64,000 nucleotides of DNA from Sphingomonadales bacterium UBA656 (GCA_002299895.1 DBOC01000002.1:173100-237099); one strand, 5' to 3'; numbered from the stretch's first letter, positions 51,366-60,835 are shown. The notes: a model not told the origin generated them from the letters alone. Program-made: numbers and translations.

Positions 51366-52829
51366 TCAACCGATAATCTCCGCCTGCGCGTGGCCCAGCG
51401 CTTCGCCCAAAGCTTGCAAACGGCGCAAGACACTGTTCGACTGCAAGCGGACAGCCGAGCCGCGCAAGTGCAGCTTTAACGTCGCGCCGTCGCCGTCGAT
51501 GCGGCTGTCGGCCAATGCGCCCCCCGTGCCCCCGTCGAGGCGGTGGGCCAGGCGGATAGCGAGGCCCCAGATCACGGCTTGCGCTAGTGCGCCGGGCTTG
51601 GCCAAGGCTGGTAGCATTTCGGGCAAGGTCCGTTTTCCGGCATGCACTGTCCATAATGCCGCCGCGATGACGGCGCGGTCGCTGGCACTTACGCCGGGCC
51701 AACTGCCGTCTAGTGCAAGGCCCAGCGCATGGTCAGCGCGATATTCGGGGTTCACGTTCCACACGCTGTCGGACAGCAAACATGCTGCGCGGCACAGCCT
51801 TGCGTCATGCGCGCTTTGCCCTGCAAAGACGGGCGCAATCCAATCGGCCAAGGCATCGCCATGAAAGGGAAAGCGCCCCAGCCTTTCGCCTTCGAAACGC
51901 GCCGAGGCAATTAACGGGTCTTGCTTTCGCTCGGCCGGTGTCAGTTGCTCGTACAGTAAGCCTTCGCGCAGGCCATAGATGCTCGTTACGAGTTTTCTGG
52001 GCTTTAATAGACCCACAATGCCACCCAATAATGCCGCAGCCCCGGGCAGCTCCGCGATACGGCCCGCGGCGACGACATTGGATTGCATTAGGGCATCGCG
52101 GTCTTGCACCAGCGGCGCGAGTGTTTCCGGCACTTCGGGTAGCATCTCATAATTTGATAATATGGTCAGCGGGTAACCCGTTGCATGCATGTGTAACCGC
52201 GCAAAGCTGCGCCACGAACCACCAATCATGTAGAAGGGGAGACCAGTTTCCATTGGAAAGGCCCGCTTTCCCATCGTCTTGGCAATATCATTGCGCAGCA
52301 TCTGTGTGATTTGCTTGGGTGATTTGCCCGTCAATATGTCATGCCGCAATGTTCCCAGCGGCAGTGACACGCGCGCGCCCAATTTACCATCGGATATCCG
52401 GATAAGCTCCAGGCTGCCGCCGCCCAGATCGCCAACATAGCCATTAGCAAGGGGATTATCGCTGAGCACGCCATATCCTGCCGCTGTAGCTTCGGCATCG
52501 CCGTCAAGAACCTCAACATTTATGCCAAGCGCCGCCGCTTTTTCGACCAACTCATCGCCGTTCTTCGCTTCACGCGTCGCGGCAGTGGCGACAACGCGCA
52601 GGCTGTCGACCTGCATTGCGCGGGCAAGAGTTTCAAAGCGGGCCAATGCGGCCAGCGCCTTTTTCATCGTCGCCTTGTCAATTTCGCCGTTGCCCGCAAG
52701 GCAGGCACCGAGTTTTACGCGACTTTTTTCATTGTAAATGGGCAAAGGCGCACGCGGCCACCCAGCATAAACCACGAGCCGGATAGTGTTGGAGCCAATA
52801 TCAATGACGGCCTGACGTACCGTCCTCAT
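51366..52829 (-). CDS. ppx: Exopolyphosphatase / guanosine pentaphosphatase (Ppx/GppA)
   Basis: 487 residues. ASKHA phosphatase domain with IDIGSNTIRLVVY at the N-terminus, VATAATREAKN, GDLGGGSLELIRI and SLPLGTLRH, followed by a C-terminal helical HD-like domain. It removes terminal phosphate from polyphosphate and may act on pppGpp. Its ATG overlaps the stop of ppk (ATGA), so synthesis and breakdown enzymes for polyphosphate are translationally coupled. Confidence 0.93.
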   Translation of the reverse strand: MRTVRQAVIDIGSNTIRLVVYAGWPRAPLPIYNEKSRVKLGACLAGNGEIDKATMKKALAALARFETLARAMQVDSLRVVATAATREAKNGDELVEKAAALGINVEVLDGDAEATAAGYGVLSDNPLANGYVGDLGGGSLELIRISDGKLGARVSLPLGTLRHDILTGKSPKQITQMLRNDIAKTMGKRAFPMETGLPFYMIGGSWRSFARLHMHATGYPLTILSNYEMLPEVPETLAPLVQDRDALMQSNVVAAGRIAELPGAAALLGGIVGLLKPRKLVTSIYGLREGLLYEQLTPAERKQDPLIASARFEGERLGRFPFHGDALADWIAPVFAGQSAHDARLCRAACLLSDSVWNVNPEYRADHALGLALDGSWPGVSASDRAVIAAALWTVHAGKRTLPEMLPALAKPGALAQAVIWGLAIRLAHRLDGGTGGALADSRIDGDGATLKLHLRGSAVRLQSNSVLRRLQALGEALGHAQAEIIG

Positions 52830-54976
52830 CTTTGTCGGACAAGGCTCAGCGTTGGAACCTTCTTGTCATCTGCGAGCGCGCCTCCGCGTCCCGACAGCGA
52901 CGCATTTGTCATGAAATAATGATGCAAATTAAATGGCATGCTACCCGCTTTTACCCTTTCATACCGTCCGTCTGAACGCAGCATCCAGCTTTGCTGGTTG
53001 TCGAGCAGGTTTGCAACCATAACCTGATCCAAGATCTGATCATGCACCGTTGGGTTCTCAATAGGCAGCATATATTCCACGCGGCGGTCGAAATTGCGCG
53101 ACATCCAGTCGGCCGAGGAGATGAACACCTTTGCCTCGCGATTGGGCAGATCCGCTCCATTACCCATTGCCCAGATGCGGCTATGCTCCAGAAAACGTCC
53201 GACGACCGATTTTACCCGAATACGCGAAGACATGCCCTTCACGCCGGGCCGCAAACAGCAAATGCCGCGCACCACAAGGTCGATTTCCACCCCGGCTTCG
53301 CTTGCCTCATATAATTTGTCGATAACGGCTTTATCGACCAGCGAGTTGAGCTTGGCCCAAACCGCGCCGGGCCGCCCCGCGGCGACATGGGCGATTTCAT
53401 CGTCAATCAACGACATGATTTTTTCACGCAAGCCAAGCGGGCTCATCGTCAAAAGCTTGAGCTCGGTTGGCGGGATATAGCCCGTGATATAATTGAAAAT
53501 TTGACCAGCATCATGGCCGACGCGCGGGTCCGCGGTAAAGAAGCTGATGTCGGTATATACTTTCGCAGTAATCGGGTGATAATTGCCCGTACCCAAGTGA
53601 CAATAAGTGCGGAAACCATCTGCCTCACGCCGGACCACCAACGAAATTTTGGCGTGCGTTTTCATGTCGACAAAGCCGTAGACCACCTGAACGCCGGAAT
53701 TTTCCAACTGCGACGCCCAATGGAGATTTTGCTCTTCGTCAAACCGCGCCTTCAACTCAACAATAGCTGTGACAGATTTTCCGGCCTCTGCTGCTTCGCA
53801 TAAGGCACGGATGACGGCGGATTGTTTGCCAGCGCGATACAGCGTTTGTTTAATGGCGACGACATCGGGATCGAGCGCAGCTTGTTGCAGGAAGGCAAGC
53901 ACCACGTCGAAGCTTTCATATGGGTGGTGAATGACGATGTCTTTTTGGCCAATCGCCGAAAAACAATCGCCGTCATGTTCCAATATGCGTTCGGGAAAGC
54001 GCGCCGAATAAGGCGGGAATTTTAACGATGGGCGGTCTTCGTCGACTAACTGGTTTAAATCACCAATGCCCAAAAATCCGACGGTTTCGACAACGATCGA
54101 TGCGCCCGCGCCGAGTTCGGAGCGGATCAACGTCGCGAGTTCAATGGGTAGCCCTTTTTCGAGCTTCAGTCGGATGATCCGCCCGCGACGGCGGCGTTTG
54201 ATGGCGCTGCGGAAATAACGGACGAGGTCTTCGGCCTCTTCCTCCACCTCGATGTCGCTGTCGCGGATAATGCGAAAGGCGCCAGCCGCGATCAACCGAT
54301 AATCCGGAAACATTTGACCGACGAAATGCTTGATCAACGCCTCAATAGTTACAAAACGCGTGCCAGGGCCGGGCAAGCGGACGAAGCGGGCCAGTGATTG
54401 AGGGATAAGCACCAATTGCCTGACAACCTCATTATTATCCTTGCGGCGCATATCGAAAATGAGGCTAAGCCCTTGGTTGGGAATGAAGGGGAATGGATGC
54501 GCTGGGTCTAAGGCTTGCGGGGTGAGGACTGGCAAGATTTGTTCGCGGAAATATTTGCCCACTTGCGTCTGCAGGGTCTTGCCCATCGCGGATGGTTGGA
54601 TGATCTTTATGCCCTTGGCTGCCAATTCCGGCATCAACTTGCGCCATAATTTCTGCTGCTGGATCATCAGCCGATCCGCCGCTGCAACGGTGTCGGCAAG
54701 CTGCTCGGACGGCGTGCGGCCATCGATCGACAGCTCTTCAATCTGCCGCTGTTGCTGCCCGCGTAAGCCTGCAACACGGACCATGAAAAATTCATCAAGA
54801 TTTGTGCCCGAAATCGAAAGAAAGCGCAGGCGCTCCAATAAAGGATGTGCGGGGTTCGATGCTTCTTCCAACACCCGCTCATTAAATTTCAGCCAAGACA
54901 GTTCGCGGTTAAAATAACGCGCATTGGTGAGTGTTTTTCGGACTTGTAACTTGCTGGTACCGGACACGGACTTCAC
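52826..54976 (-). CDS. ppk1: Polyphosphate kinase 1
   Basis: 716 residues from GTG at 54976, with AAGGAA upstream. Domains in order: N (FNRELSWLKFNERVLEEA), head, and two PLD-like catalytic domains. The phosphorylated His is in MKTHAKISLVV and the second His in GRFLEHSRIWAMGNG, with REAKVFISSADWMSRNFDRRVEYM at the end. It makes polyphosphate reversibly from ATP. It is divergent from the Pho-box/TonB receptor/phytase group. Confidence 0.96.
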   Translation of the reverse strand: MKSVSGTSKLQVRKTLTNARYFNRELSWLKFNERVLEEASNPAHPLLERLRFLSISGTNLDEFFMVRVAGLRGQQQRQIEELSIDGRTPSEQLADTVAAADRLMIQQQKLWRKLMPELAAKGIKIIQPSAMGKTLQTQVGKYFREQILPVLTPQALDPAHPFPFIPNQGLSLIFDMRRKDNNEVVRQLVLIPQSLARFVRLPGPGTRFVTIEALIKHFVGQMFPDYRLIAAGAFRIIRDSDIEVEEEAEDLVRYFRSAIKRRRRGRIIRLKLEKGLPIELATLIRSELGAGASIVVETVGFLGIGDLNQLVDEDRPSLKFPPYSARFPERILEHDGDCFSAIGQKDIVIHHPYESFDVVLAFLQQAALDPDVVAIKQTLYRAGKQSAVIRALCEAAEAGKSVTAIVELKARFDEEQNLHWASQLENSGVQVVYGFVDMKTHAKISLVVRREADGFRTYCHLGTGNYHPITAKVYTDISFFTADPRVGHDAGQIFNYITGYIPPTELKLLTMSPLGLREKIMSLIDDEIAHVAAGRPGAVWAKLNSLVDKAVIDKLYEASEAGVEIDLVVRGICCLRPGVKGMSSRIRVKSVVGRFLEHSRIWAMGNGADLPNREAKVFISSADWMSRNFDRRVEYMLPIENPTVHDQILDQVMVANLLDNQQSWMLRSDGRYERVKAGSMPFNLHHYFMTNASLSGRGGALADDKKVPTLSLVRQR

Positions 54977-55052
54977 GAAATTTATTCCTTTTTCTTCATT
55001 TCAGGCTCGGTGCCATGGAAACATTGCAAATTTACGGCATCAGAAATGTAAT

Positions 55053-55081
55053 CTGTAACAGCATTGTCGCCAGATTGTCAT
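55053..55081 (+). promoter_or_regulatory. Candidate Pho box (three 11-base-spaced repeats)
   Basis: CTGTAAC (55053-55059), TTGTCGC (55064-55070) and TTGTCAT (55075-55081) are 7-base repeats separated by 4-base spacers AGCA and CAGA, the exact geometry of PhoB boxes (CTGTCAT-N4 repeats). A TATGCT-like -10 follows at 55088-55093. They point toward the TonB receptor start 75 bases downstream and lie 77 bases upstream of divergent ppk. PhoB control of receptor and phytase is inferred. Confidence 0.65.
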
Positions 55082-55155
55082 CGTTGATATGCTGACGAGT
55101 CACAACCCCCGCCTAAGGGCGATTGTCACATTTGATGAACTTAGGGGTTATTTAT

Positions 55156-57966
55156 ATGCAAACGCGTTGTACAAACTCACGGACAATTTCAAGAAGCGCG
55201 ATGCTGTGCGGCGCAGCTTTGGTGGCAATTCTGCCTTCATCGTTGATGGCGCAAACGGCGAATGAAGCTGAAGACGAAGCCATCATTGTTACGGCTTCGC
55301 GGCCAATCGCTGAATCAGAGGCAGCCGCCCTGCAAGTTCAGAAAAATTCGGATTCTTTGGTAACCGTAGTTGCATCCGACTCCGTCGGCCGCTTGCCTGA
55401 TCAGAACGTTGCACAGGCGACTGGCCGCCTTCCTGGCGTGGCCGTAGAGCGCGATCAGGGGCAAGCACGTTATATCAGCATCCGCGGCGCGCCAAATTAT
55501 TGGACGACATTGTCATTCGACGGCATCAACGTTGTTAGCCCTGAAGGCCGTGACGCACGTTTCGATTCCATCCCATCGGCTATCGCGGCGCAGATCATTG
55601 TTTCCAAGGCGGTCACGCCAGATATGCCAGGCGAAACGGTGTCGGGTAATGTCAACGTCATTACCCGCTCTGCCTTTGATTATAGCGGTCTGCACTTTGC
55701 TGGTAAGGCCGGCTATGGTGTTGCCGAGCTCGGCAATCGCCCACAATATGAAGGTTCAGCTGTTGTGTCGACCCGCGTTCCTGCTGGCGAAGGCGAAATC
55801 GGTGTTCTCGTTTCAGGCAGCTATTATCAGCGCGATATGATTACCGACAACTTTGAAACTGATTACGAACGGGTCTCACAAGATCAACGCCCCGGTGCGC
55901 TGACGCGTTTTTGGGCGCATGAAACAGAAAATAAGCTGTATCGTTTAACGCGCCGCAACTGGTCGATTTCGGGGCGTTTGGATTGGAAACCGAATGCGGA
56001 TAATATAGTTTCGCTGCGTTCGATTTTCACGACGTTCACCGATGATGAAATGCGTGACAATTACCGTTTTGATCTTGATGATCGGCAAAGTGAATTGGTG
56101 GCTGACACGGCCGCTTGCGGAACTGCGTTAAATTCAACGCCAACCACGACGGGCTACGCTGATGTCTGTATCGGTAACACGCCGTTTAAAGGCACGGTCT
56201 ATGGTATTGACATTCGCCAGCGTTCGACGCTGCGTGCTTTTGAACAATCCATTTTCACGAACACCCTTGAGGGAACACATGAATTCGGCGATGGCTGGAA
56301 AATCAACTGGCTGGGCAACGTTACCGAATCCAAAGATGATCGTTCGGTTGTTGGTGAAACAACTTGGGATAGCCCAAGCACGCGTACCCTGCGGCCAACG
56401 GTGGGTTATGATTTTAGCGATCCCAATTTTGGTCGCTTATCGTTGTTCAACACAATCCAGCTGAGCAGCCCGACCCGTTATCAGGCGGGTACGCAGGTTA
56501 CAGATATCGATAGCTTCACCAAGCCGCTTGCAAGCCTCAGCGTGCTCGATGCAGTCGATACGACCAAGGCATATACCGCAAAGTTTGTTGTTTCGCGGGA
56601 AACAGAATTTTTGGGTGGTGACGCGGTATTGAAGGCTGGCTTCCAATATGACCAGCGCACCAAGACTGTTGATGAAAGCAATATTTCCCTCAACAGTGCA
56701 GCCCAATTTGCAACGATTGGTATCTCCACAACCTATAATGGGTTCAGCCTTGATACACCGTTCAAGGGCGAAATACCGATGGGCTATACTTTCCGTTATT
56801 TCGATGCCGATAAGATGCGTGCAGCCAGCGAAGCTGCACGCAGCGCTTTCACTTTTTCGCCCGCGACAGGCAATATTTATGATGTTCGCGAAGAAGTACT
56901 TGCGGCTTATCTGATGGGGACGGTGCGCTACGATTGGGGTTCCGCAATCGGCGGAGCGCGTATCGAGCGCGTTAAAAACATTGGAACGGCTGTGGCGACG
57001 ATCGCCGGTGTCACTGCGCCCGTGACCGCAGAAAGTTCTGGGACACTGGTATTCCCAAGCATGCACCTCAATTTCGACGTCGATACCGACAAGAAGTTGC
57101 GCATTGGCTTTACCAGCGGTGCCGCGCGTGCAGATTACGACCAGCTCCGCCCGAACGTTACTGTCGATGACAGTAATCAGCGGATTTCTGGCGGTAACCC
57201 GGCGGTAAAGCCGGAGCGCTCATACGGTTTGGACGCTTATTATGAGCATTATGTCCAACCACAAGGTTATTTCATGCTGGGTGCATTCTACAAAAAGGTA
57301 GAAGATGTACTTTACACGTCACGTAGCATATTTGGCTCAAATGCGCTCGACACAAATGGGATTGACCGTTCGGGCTACGCCTTTAGCGGGATCACAAATG
57401 GCGGCTCGGGGCGCGTGTTTGGCGTTGAAGCGGCTGCCCAGATGCAGCTAGACCCTTATGTCTCCGATCTTGGTTTACCCGATTGGATGGGTGGCTTTGG
57501 TATCACGGCCAACGCAACCTATAATGACAGCGAAGTTACCAAGCCCGCGATACTGGACGCAGCCGGTGTTGTCCTTTCGCCCGAGCGTAAGGTGCCACTG
57601 CCCGGTACATCAGAGGTCGTATATAATATCGGCGCTTATTATGAAAAATACGGCTTGTCGCTGCGGTTGCAGTATCAAAACCGTACGACATGGGCCGACG
57701 GCTTTGCCGACAATCTCGACAGCGCCGGTGACACCTATTGGGCCGATGATGATGAGCTCGATTTTTCGGTGCGATATGAAATATCCAATGGCTTTGAAGT
57801 CTATTTCGACGCATCAAACTTGCTCAATAATCCCGGTCGTCGCTATTCCGACCCTTCGAGCATTTTGAATGCACAAGGCATTACGACGCCATTCACCAGT
57901 GGTTATACCATTGAATGGGAACGCTTTGGCCGCCGCTATTCCGGGGGCATTCGCGTTAACTTTTAA
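55156..57966 (+). CDS. TonB-dependent receptor paired with phytase
   Basis: 936 residues from ATG at 55156. Signal peptide ends near SSLMAQTA. The plug has DSVGRLPDQNVAQATGRLPGV, YISIRGAPNYWTTLSFDG and QIIVSKAVTPDMPGETVSGNVNVITRSAF, typical of the large receptors for oligomeric or polar substrates; the barrel ends YSGGIRVNF. Its stop TAA overlaps the ATG of a phytase gene, and a Pho-box-like repeat precedes it. A role in taking up phytate or an inositol phosphate across the outer membrane is likely but inferred. Confidence 0.92.
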   Translation: MQTRCTNSRTISRSAMLCGAALVAILPSSLMAQTANEAEDEAIIVTASRPIAESEAAALQVQKNSDSLVTVVASDSVGRLPDQNVAQATGRLPGVAVERDQGQARYISIRGAPNYWTTLSFDGINVVSPEGRDARFDSIPSAIAAQIIVSKAVTPDMPGETVSGNVNVITRSAFDYSGLHFAGKAGYGVAELGNRPQYEGSAVVSTRVPAGEGEIGVLVSGSYYQRDMITDNFETDYERVSQDQRPGALTRFWAHETENKLYRLTRRNWSISGRLDWKPNADNIVSLRSIFTTFTDDEMRDNYRFDLDDRQSELVADTAACGTALNSTPTTTGYADVCIGNTPFKGTVYGIDIRQRSTLRAFEQSIFTNTLEGTHEFGDGWKINWLGNVTESKDDRSVVGETTWDSPSTRTLRPTVGYDFSDPNFGRLSLFNTIQLSSPTRYQAGTQVTDIDSFTKPLASLSVLDAVDTTKAYTAKFVVSRETEFLGGDAVLKAGFQYDQRTKTVDESNISLNSAAQFATIGISTTYNGFSLDTPFKGEIPMGYTFRYFDADKMRAASEAARSAFTFSPATGNIYDVREEVLAAYLMGTVRYDWGSAIGGARIERVKNIGTAVATIAGVTAPVTAESSGTLVFPSMHLNFDVDTDKKLRIGFTSGAARADYDQLRPNVTVDDSNQRISGGNPAVKPERSYGLDAYYEHYVQPQGYFMLGAFYKKVEDVLYTSRSIFGSNALDTNGIDRSGYAFSGITNGGSGRVFGVEAAAQMQLDPYVSDLGLPDWMGGFGITANATYNDSEVTKPAILDAAGVVLSPERKVPLPGTSEVVYNIGAYYEKYGLSLRLQYQNRTTWADGFADNLDSAGDTYWADDDELDFSVRYEISNGFEVYFDASNLLNNPGRRYSDPSSILNAQGITTPFTSGYTIEWERFGRRYSGGIRVNF

Positions 57967-58997
57967 TGCGTCATTCGCTGCTCCTTTTACCCTTGTTCCT
58001 CGCCGGTTGCGTTTCGACGCAGCCGGTGATGAGCACGCTACCCACGGCTTCAGTCTCGGCCAAAATCGAGACGCAGCCTGTTGCAACGGTGGAGGACGCG
58101 GCCGACGACCCCGCCATTTGGCGCAACGCCGCTACTCCGGCGCAAAGTCTGATCATCGGCACCGACAAGCGCGCGGGCATTCATGTCTATGATTTGCAAG
58201 GACGGCAGGTCAGCTTCACGCCATCGCCGCGCCTCAACAATGTGGATCTGCGCGATGTCGGCGGTGCCATCGGTGTCTTGGTGGCCGCCAGCGACCGTCA
58301 GGACCTCGCACAGGCGCAAATGGCGTTGTTCCGGCTTGATACTGGGGCCCGGAAATTATTGCCTCTGGTGACGCTCTCTGTGGGTGTGGGGGAGGCTTAT
58401 GGCATGTGCCTGTGGCAGCGCGCTTCTGACAAGGCATTGTTCGGCTTTGTCGTGTTGAAGGATGGCCGGATTGATCAGGTCGCGATTGACCTCAACAATG
58501 CCGTGCCCAGCGGCAAAGTCGTGCGCAGCATGAAATTGGGGACGCAATCCGAAGGCTGCGTCGTCGATGACCGCACTGGAATTTTATATGTGGCGGAAGA
58601 AGATGTCGGCCTTTGGAAATTCGATGCGGCTCCCGAAGGCTCGACTGTTCCCACGGCGATTGCCAAGGCCGATGGCAAGGAAATCGTGATGGATGCCGAA
58701 GGCGTAGCCTTGGCACCGTTCGGAACAGATGGCGGCTATGTCATCGTGTCGAGCCAAGGCGACAATGCGTATGCGGTCTATAAATTGCCTGAGGCCAATT
58801 ATGTGGGTCGTTTTCGTATCAACGACGGCACCATTGACGGCGTTCAGGAAACCGACGGCATTGAGCTGATGCTCGGTGATTTTGGTCACGACTTTCCGGA
58901 CGGACTGTTTGTTGTACAAGATGGCGATAACCGACCAGCGACACAGAATTTCAAAATGGTTCACTGGGCTGAAATCAAACGCGCGCTTGGTTTATAA
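57966..58997 (+). CDS. Beta-propeller phytase, lipoprotein
   Basis: 343 residues. The N-terminus MRHSLLLLPLFLAGC is a lipoprotein signal with lipobox LAGC, Cys15. The propeller contains DAADDPAIW, IIGTDKRAGIHVYDLQG, RLNNVDLRD, GCVVDDRTGILYVAEEDVGLWKF, GYVIVSSQGDNAYAVY, ETDGIEL and FPDGLFVVQDGDN, the calcium-dependent phosphate-site pattern of 3-phytases. It would release phosphate from phytate in the periplasm or at the membrane. One base overlap with the receptor gene (TAATG) implies coupling. Confidence 0.93.
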   Translation: MRHSLLLLPLFLAGCVSTQPVMSTLPTASVSAKIETQPVATVEDAADDPAIWRNAATPAQSLIIGTDKRAGIHVYDLQGRQVSFTPSPRLNNVDLRDVGGAIGVLVAASDRQDLAQAQMALFRLDTGARKLLPLVTLSVGVGEAYGMCLWQRASDKALFGFVVLKDGRIDQVAIDLNNAVPSGKVVRSMKLGTQSEGCVVDDRTGILYVAEEDVGLWKFDAAPEGSTVPTAIAKADGKEIVMDAEGVALAPFGTDGGYVIVSSQGDNAYAVYKLPEANYVGRFRINDGTIDGVQETDGIELMLGDFGHDFPDGLFVVQDGDNRPATQNFKMVHWAEIKRALGL

Positions 58998-59045
58998 AAG
59001 TAAGTTGCCCTAGACAGTTTCCGTTGCTTCGCGCATGGAGATGGC

Positions 59046-59480
59046 ATGTCTATATGGTTTCACGAAAAGCTTGATCTTGCCGCGTTGACTGCGGGTAGCG
59101 CGCATTGCATGCCCGGTTTTGTCGGCATCGAATTTGTCGATTATGGTGACAATTGGATCACGGCGCGGATGCCCGTCGATGAACGCACGAAGCAGCCTTA
59201 TGGGCGGCTTCACGGCGGCGCATCGGTGGTCTTGGCGGAAACAGTGGGTTCCACTGCGGCGGCGATGACTGTTGACCCCAGCAAGTTTGCGACGGTGGGC
59301 ATGGAAATCAACGCAAATCATATTCGGCCCGTTAAGGACGGCTTTGTTTTTGCCACGGCGACTTCGGAATCGATTGGCCGCACCACACAAATTTGGTCAA
59401 TCCGGATAGAGGATGAAGCGGGTAAGCTGGTCTGCATATCCCGCATTACGATGGCGGTTATTGCTACGGACCGCGCATAA
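59046..59480 (+). CDS. PaaI-like hot-dog thioesterase
   Basis: 144 residues. The segment GRLHGGASVVLAETVGSTAA is the PaaI/MenI/EntH signature, with the catalytic Glu in LAETVGS. Further matches are CMPGFVGIEFVDYG and VGMEINANHIRPVKDGFVFATA. It hydrolyses an aryl- or acyl-CoA thioester; MenI (DHNA-CoA) and EntH are close relatives. It stands 49 bases after the phytase, with no clear link to it. Confidence 0.88.
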   Translation: MSIWFHEKLDLAALTAGSAHCMPGFVGIEFVDYGDNWITARMPVDERTKQPYGRLHGGASVVLAETVGSTAAAMTVDPSKFATVGMEINANHIRPVKDGFVFATATSESIGRTTQIWSIRIEDEAGKLVCISRITMAVIATDRA

Positions 59481-59557
59481 ATTATTGCGTAAAACATTTT
59501 TGGCATGCACGGAAGGTCATAATATGACACCGTTAGACATAATTGGGGTTTAGGCGA

Positions 59558-60760
59558 ATGTCGCTGCGTTATGTAAGAGAATTTAAAGGCTTTGCAGGCA
59601 TCCGGATTGAGGCCGACGACGTTGGCTCTGCGGATGATCCATCCATTGTCCTGCTGCATGGCTTTGGCCAGACCCGCAAAGTGTGGGAAGATGTAGCCAT
59701 CGGCCTGGAACAGGCTGGACGCCATGTCATTAATGTTGATTTGCGCGGCCATGGCGGCAGCGAATGGCCGTCCGATGCGCGCTATGACTTTACCGCTTAT
59801 GTCGAAGATTTGCGCGCCGTTCTGGGCCAAATGCGCACGCGTCCGGTTGTTGTTGCCGCTTCCCACAGCGCATGGATCGCGACAATGGCCTTGGCTGAAG
59901 ATGCCGCGACGTTAGCATCAGGCCTGATTTTTGTTGATCCGGCGACAAAGCGTATGTCAGCTGCGCTAGGGCAGGGTTTGAACCGTGCGGATTATGACAA
60001 TGCCATATTCGACGCGTTCGACGCCCATGATATTGGTGACGCACTTAGCGAAGCGGCAGCTCATATTGGCTTGCCGTCGCTCGTCATTCGCGGCGCCTTG
60101 GGTCAAATCGACGCTGAGGCTGCGCAACCGAGATTTGTGGATAGCCTTCCCAATGTTGAGGCCATTGACGTCGATGGTGGCGGCTTGTTGATCGTGGCCG
60201 AACGGGCGGAGACTTTTAACGGCCTGCTCATCGACTTTTTGGAACGCAAGCAGCCGCGCTTCATTCCGGAATATCGCTCCGGCTCGGACGCGCGGACTTT
60301 GCGGGACGCGATGGGTTGTTTTGCGACAGGTGTTACCATCATCACAGCGCATGCGTCCGATGGCCGCCCTGTTGGCTTGACCGCCAATAGCTTCACCAGC
60401 GTGTCGCTTGATCCGCCATTATTGTTGGTGTGCATCGCCAATAATTCCGGAAGCGCAGAGGTCTTACGCGGGATTGACGACTTCGCCGTCAATGTTCTGC
60501 AAATCGGGCAGCAACCCGTCTCCAACCTTTTCGCCGGGAAGAGCGAGGATCGCTTTGCCGGAACACGGTGGGAAGTGGGCGAATATGGTGCACCGATTTT
60601 ACCCAGCTCGCTTGGCATTTTCGAATGCAAACGCGATGCCTTGCATGAGGCGGGTGACCATTTCATTTTGGTTGGCCGCGTCGAAAAAGCGAGCTTCGAA
60701 CCGCGCCGTGACCCATTGCTCTACTTCCGGGGCAAATACCGGCGTTTACACTTTACCTGA
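59558..60760 (+). CDS. Alpha/beta hydrolase-like and flavin reductase fusion protein
   Basis: 400 residues from ATG at 59558. Residues 1-230 are an alpha/beta-hydrolase fold: oxyanion segment LLHGFGQ, DLRGHGGSEWP, and a nucleophile elbow VAASHSAWIA with Ser near 104. At the place of the catalytic His (usually GAGHMV) it reads VDGGGLLIVAER, so that His is absent and hydrolase activity is doubtful. Residues 245-400 are a flavin-reductase domain (HpaC type): LRDAMGCFATGVTIIT, GLTANSFTSVSLDPPLLLVCI, HFILVGRVEKA. It may reduce FMN/FAD for a monooxygenase elsewhere. Confidence 0.88.
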   Translation: MSLRYVREFKGFAGIRIEADDVGSADDPSIVLLHGFGQTRKVWEDVAIGLEQAGRHVINVDLRGHGGSEWPSDARYDFTAYVEDLRAVLGQMRTRPVVVAASHSAWIATMALAEDAATLASGLIFVDPATKRMSAALGQGLNRADYDNAIFDAFDAHDIGDALSEAAAHIGLPSLVIRGALGQIDAEAAQPRFVDSLPNVEAIDVDGGGLLIVAERAETFNGLLIDFLERKQPRFIPEYRSGSDARTLRDAMGCFATGVTIITAHASDGRPVGLTANSFTSVSLDPPLLLVCIANNSGSAEVLRGIDDFAVNVLQIGQQPVSNLFAGKSEDRFAGTRWEVGEYGAPILPSSLGIFECKRDALHEAGDHFILVGRVEKASFEPRRDPLLYFRGKYRRLHFT

Positions 60761-60772
60761 GACCCACTTGCG

Positions 60773-60801
60773 TTGACTTACAGACGCCGATGACCTAAAC
60801 T
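60773..60801 (+). promoter_or_regulatory. Sigma-70 promoter of hpd operon
   Basis: TTGACT (60773-60778) and TAAACT (60796-60801) are separated by exactly 17 bases, about 35 bases before the hpd ATG. The expected transcription start lies inside the palindrome at 60797-60822. Confidence 0.65.
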
Positions 60802-60822
60802 GGTTGCAAATGTAACCAGTTT
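60797..60822. promoter_or_regulatory. 26-bp operator-like palindrome at hpd promoter
   Basis: AAACTGGTTGCA is followed by AA and then TGTAACCAGTTT. All positions pair except one G-T in each arm and the centre. It overlaps the -10 box and the predicted start, the classic place for a repressor. The regulator is unknown; factors that sense homogentisate or aromatic amino acids are candidates. Confidence 0.65.
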
Positions 60823-60835
60823 ATCAGGAGTGGCT

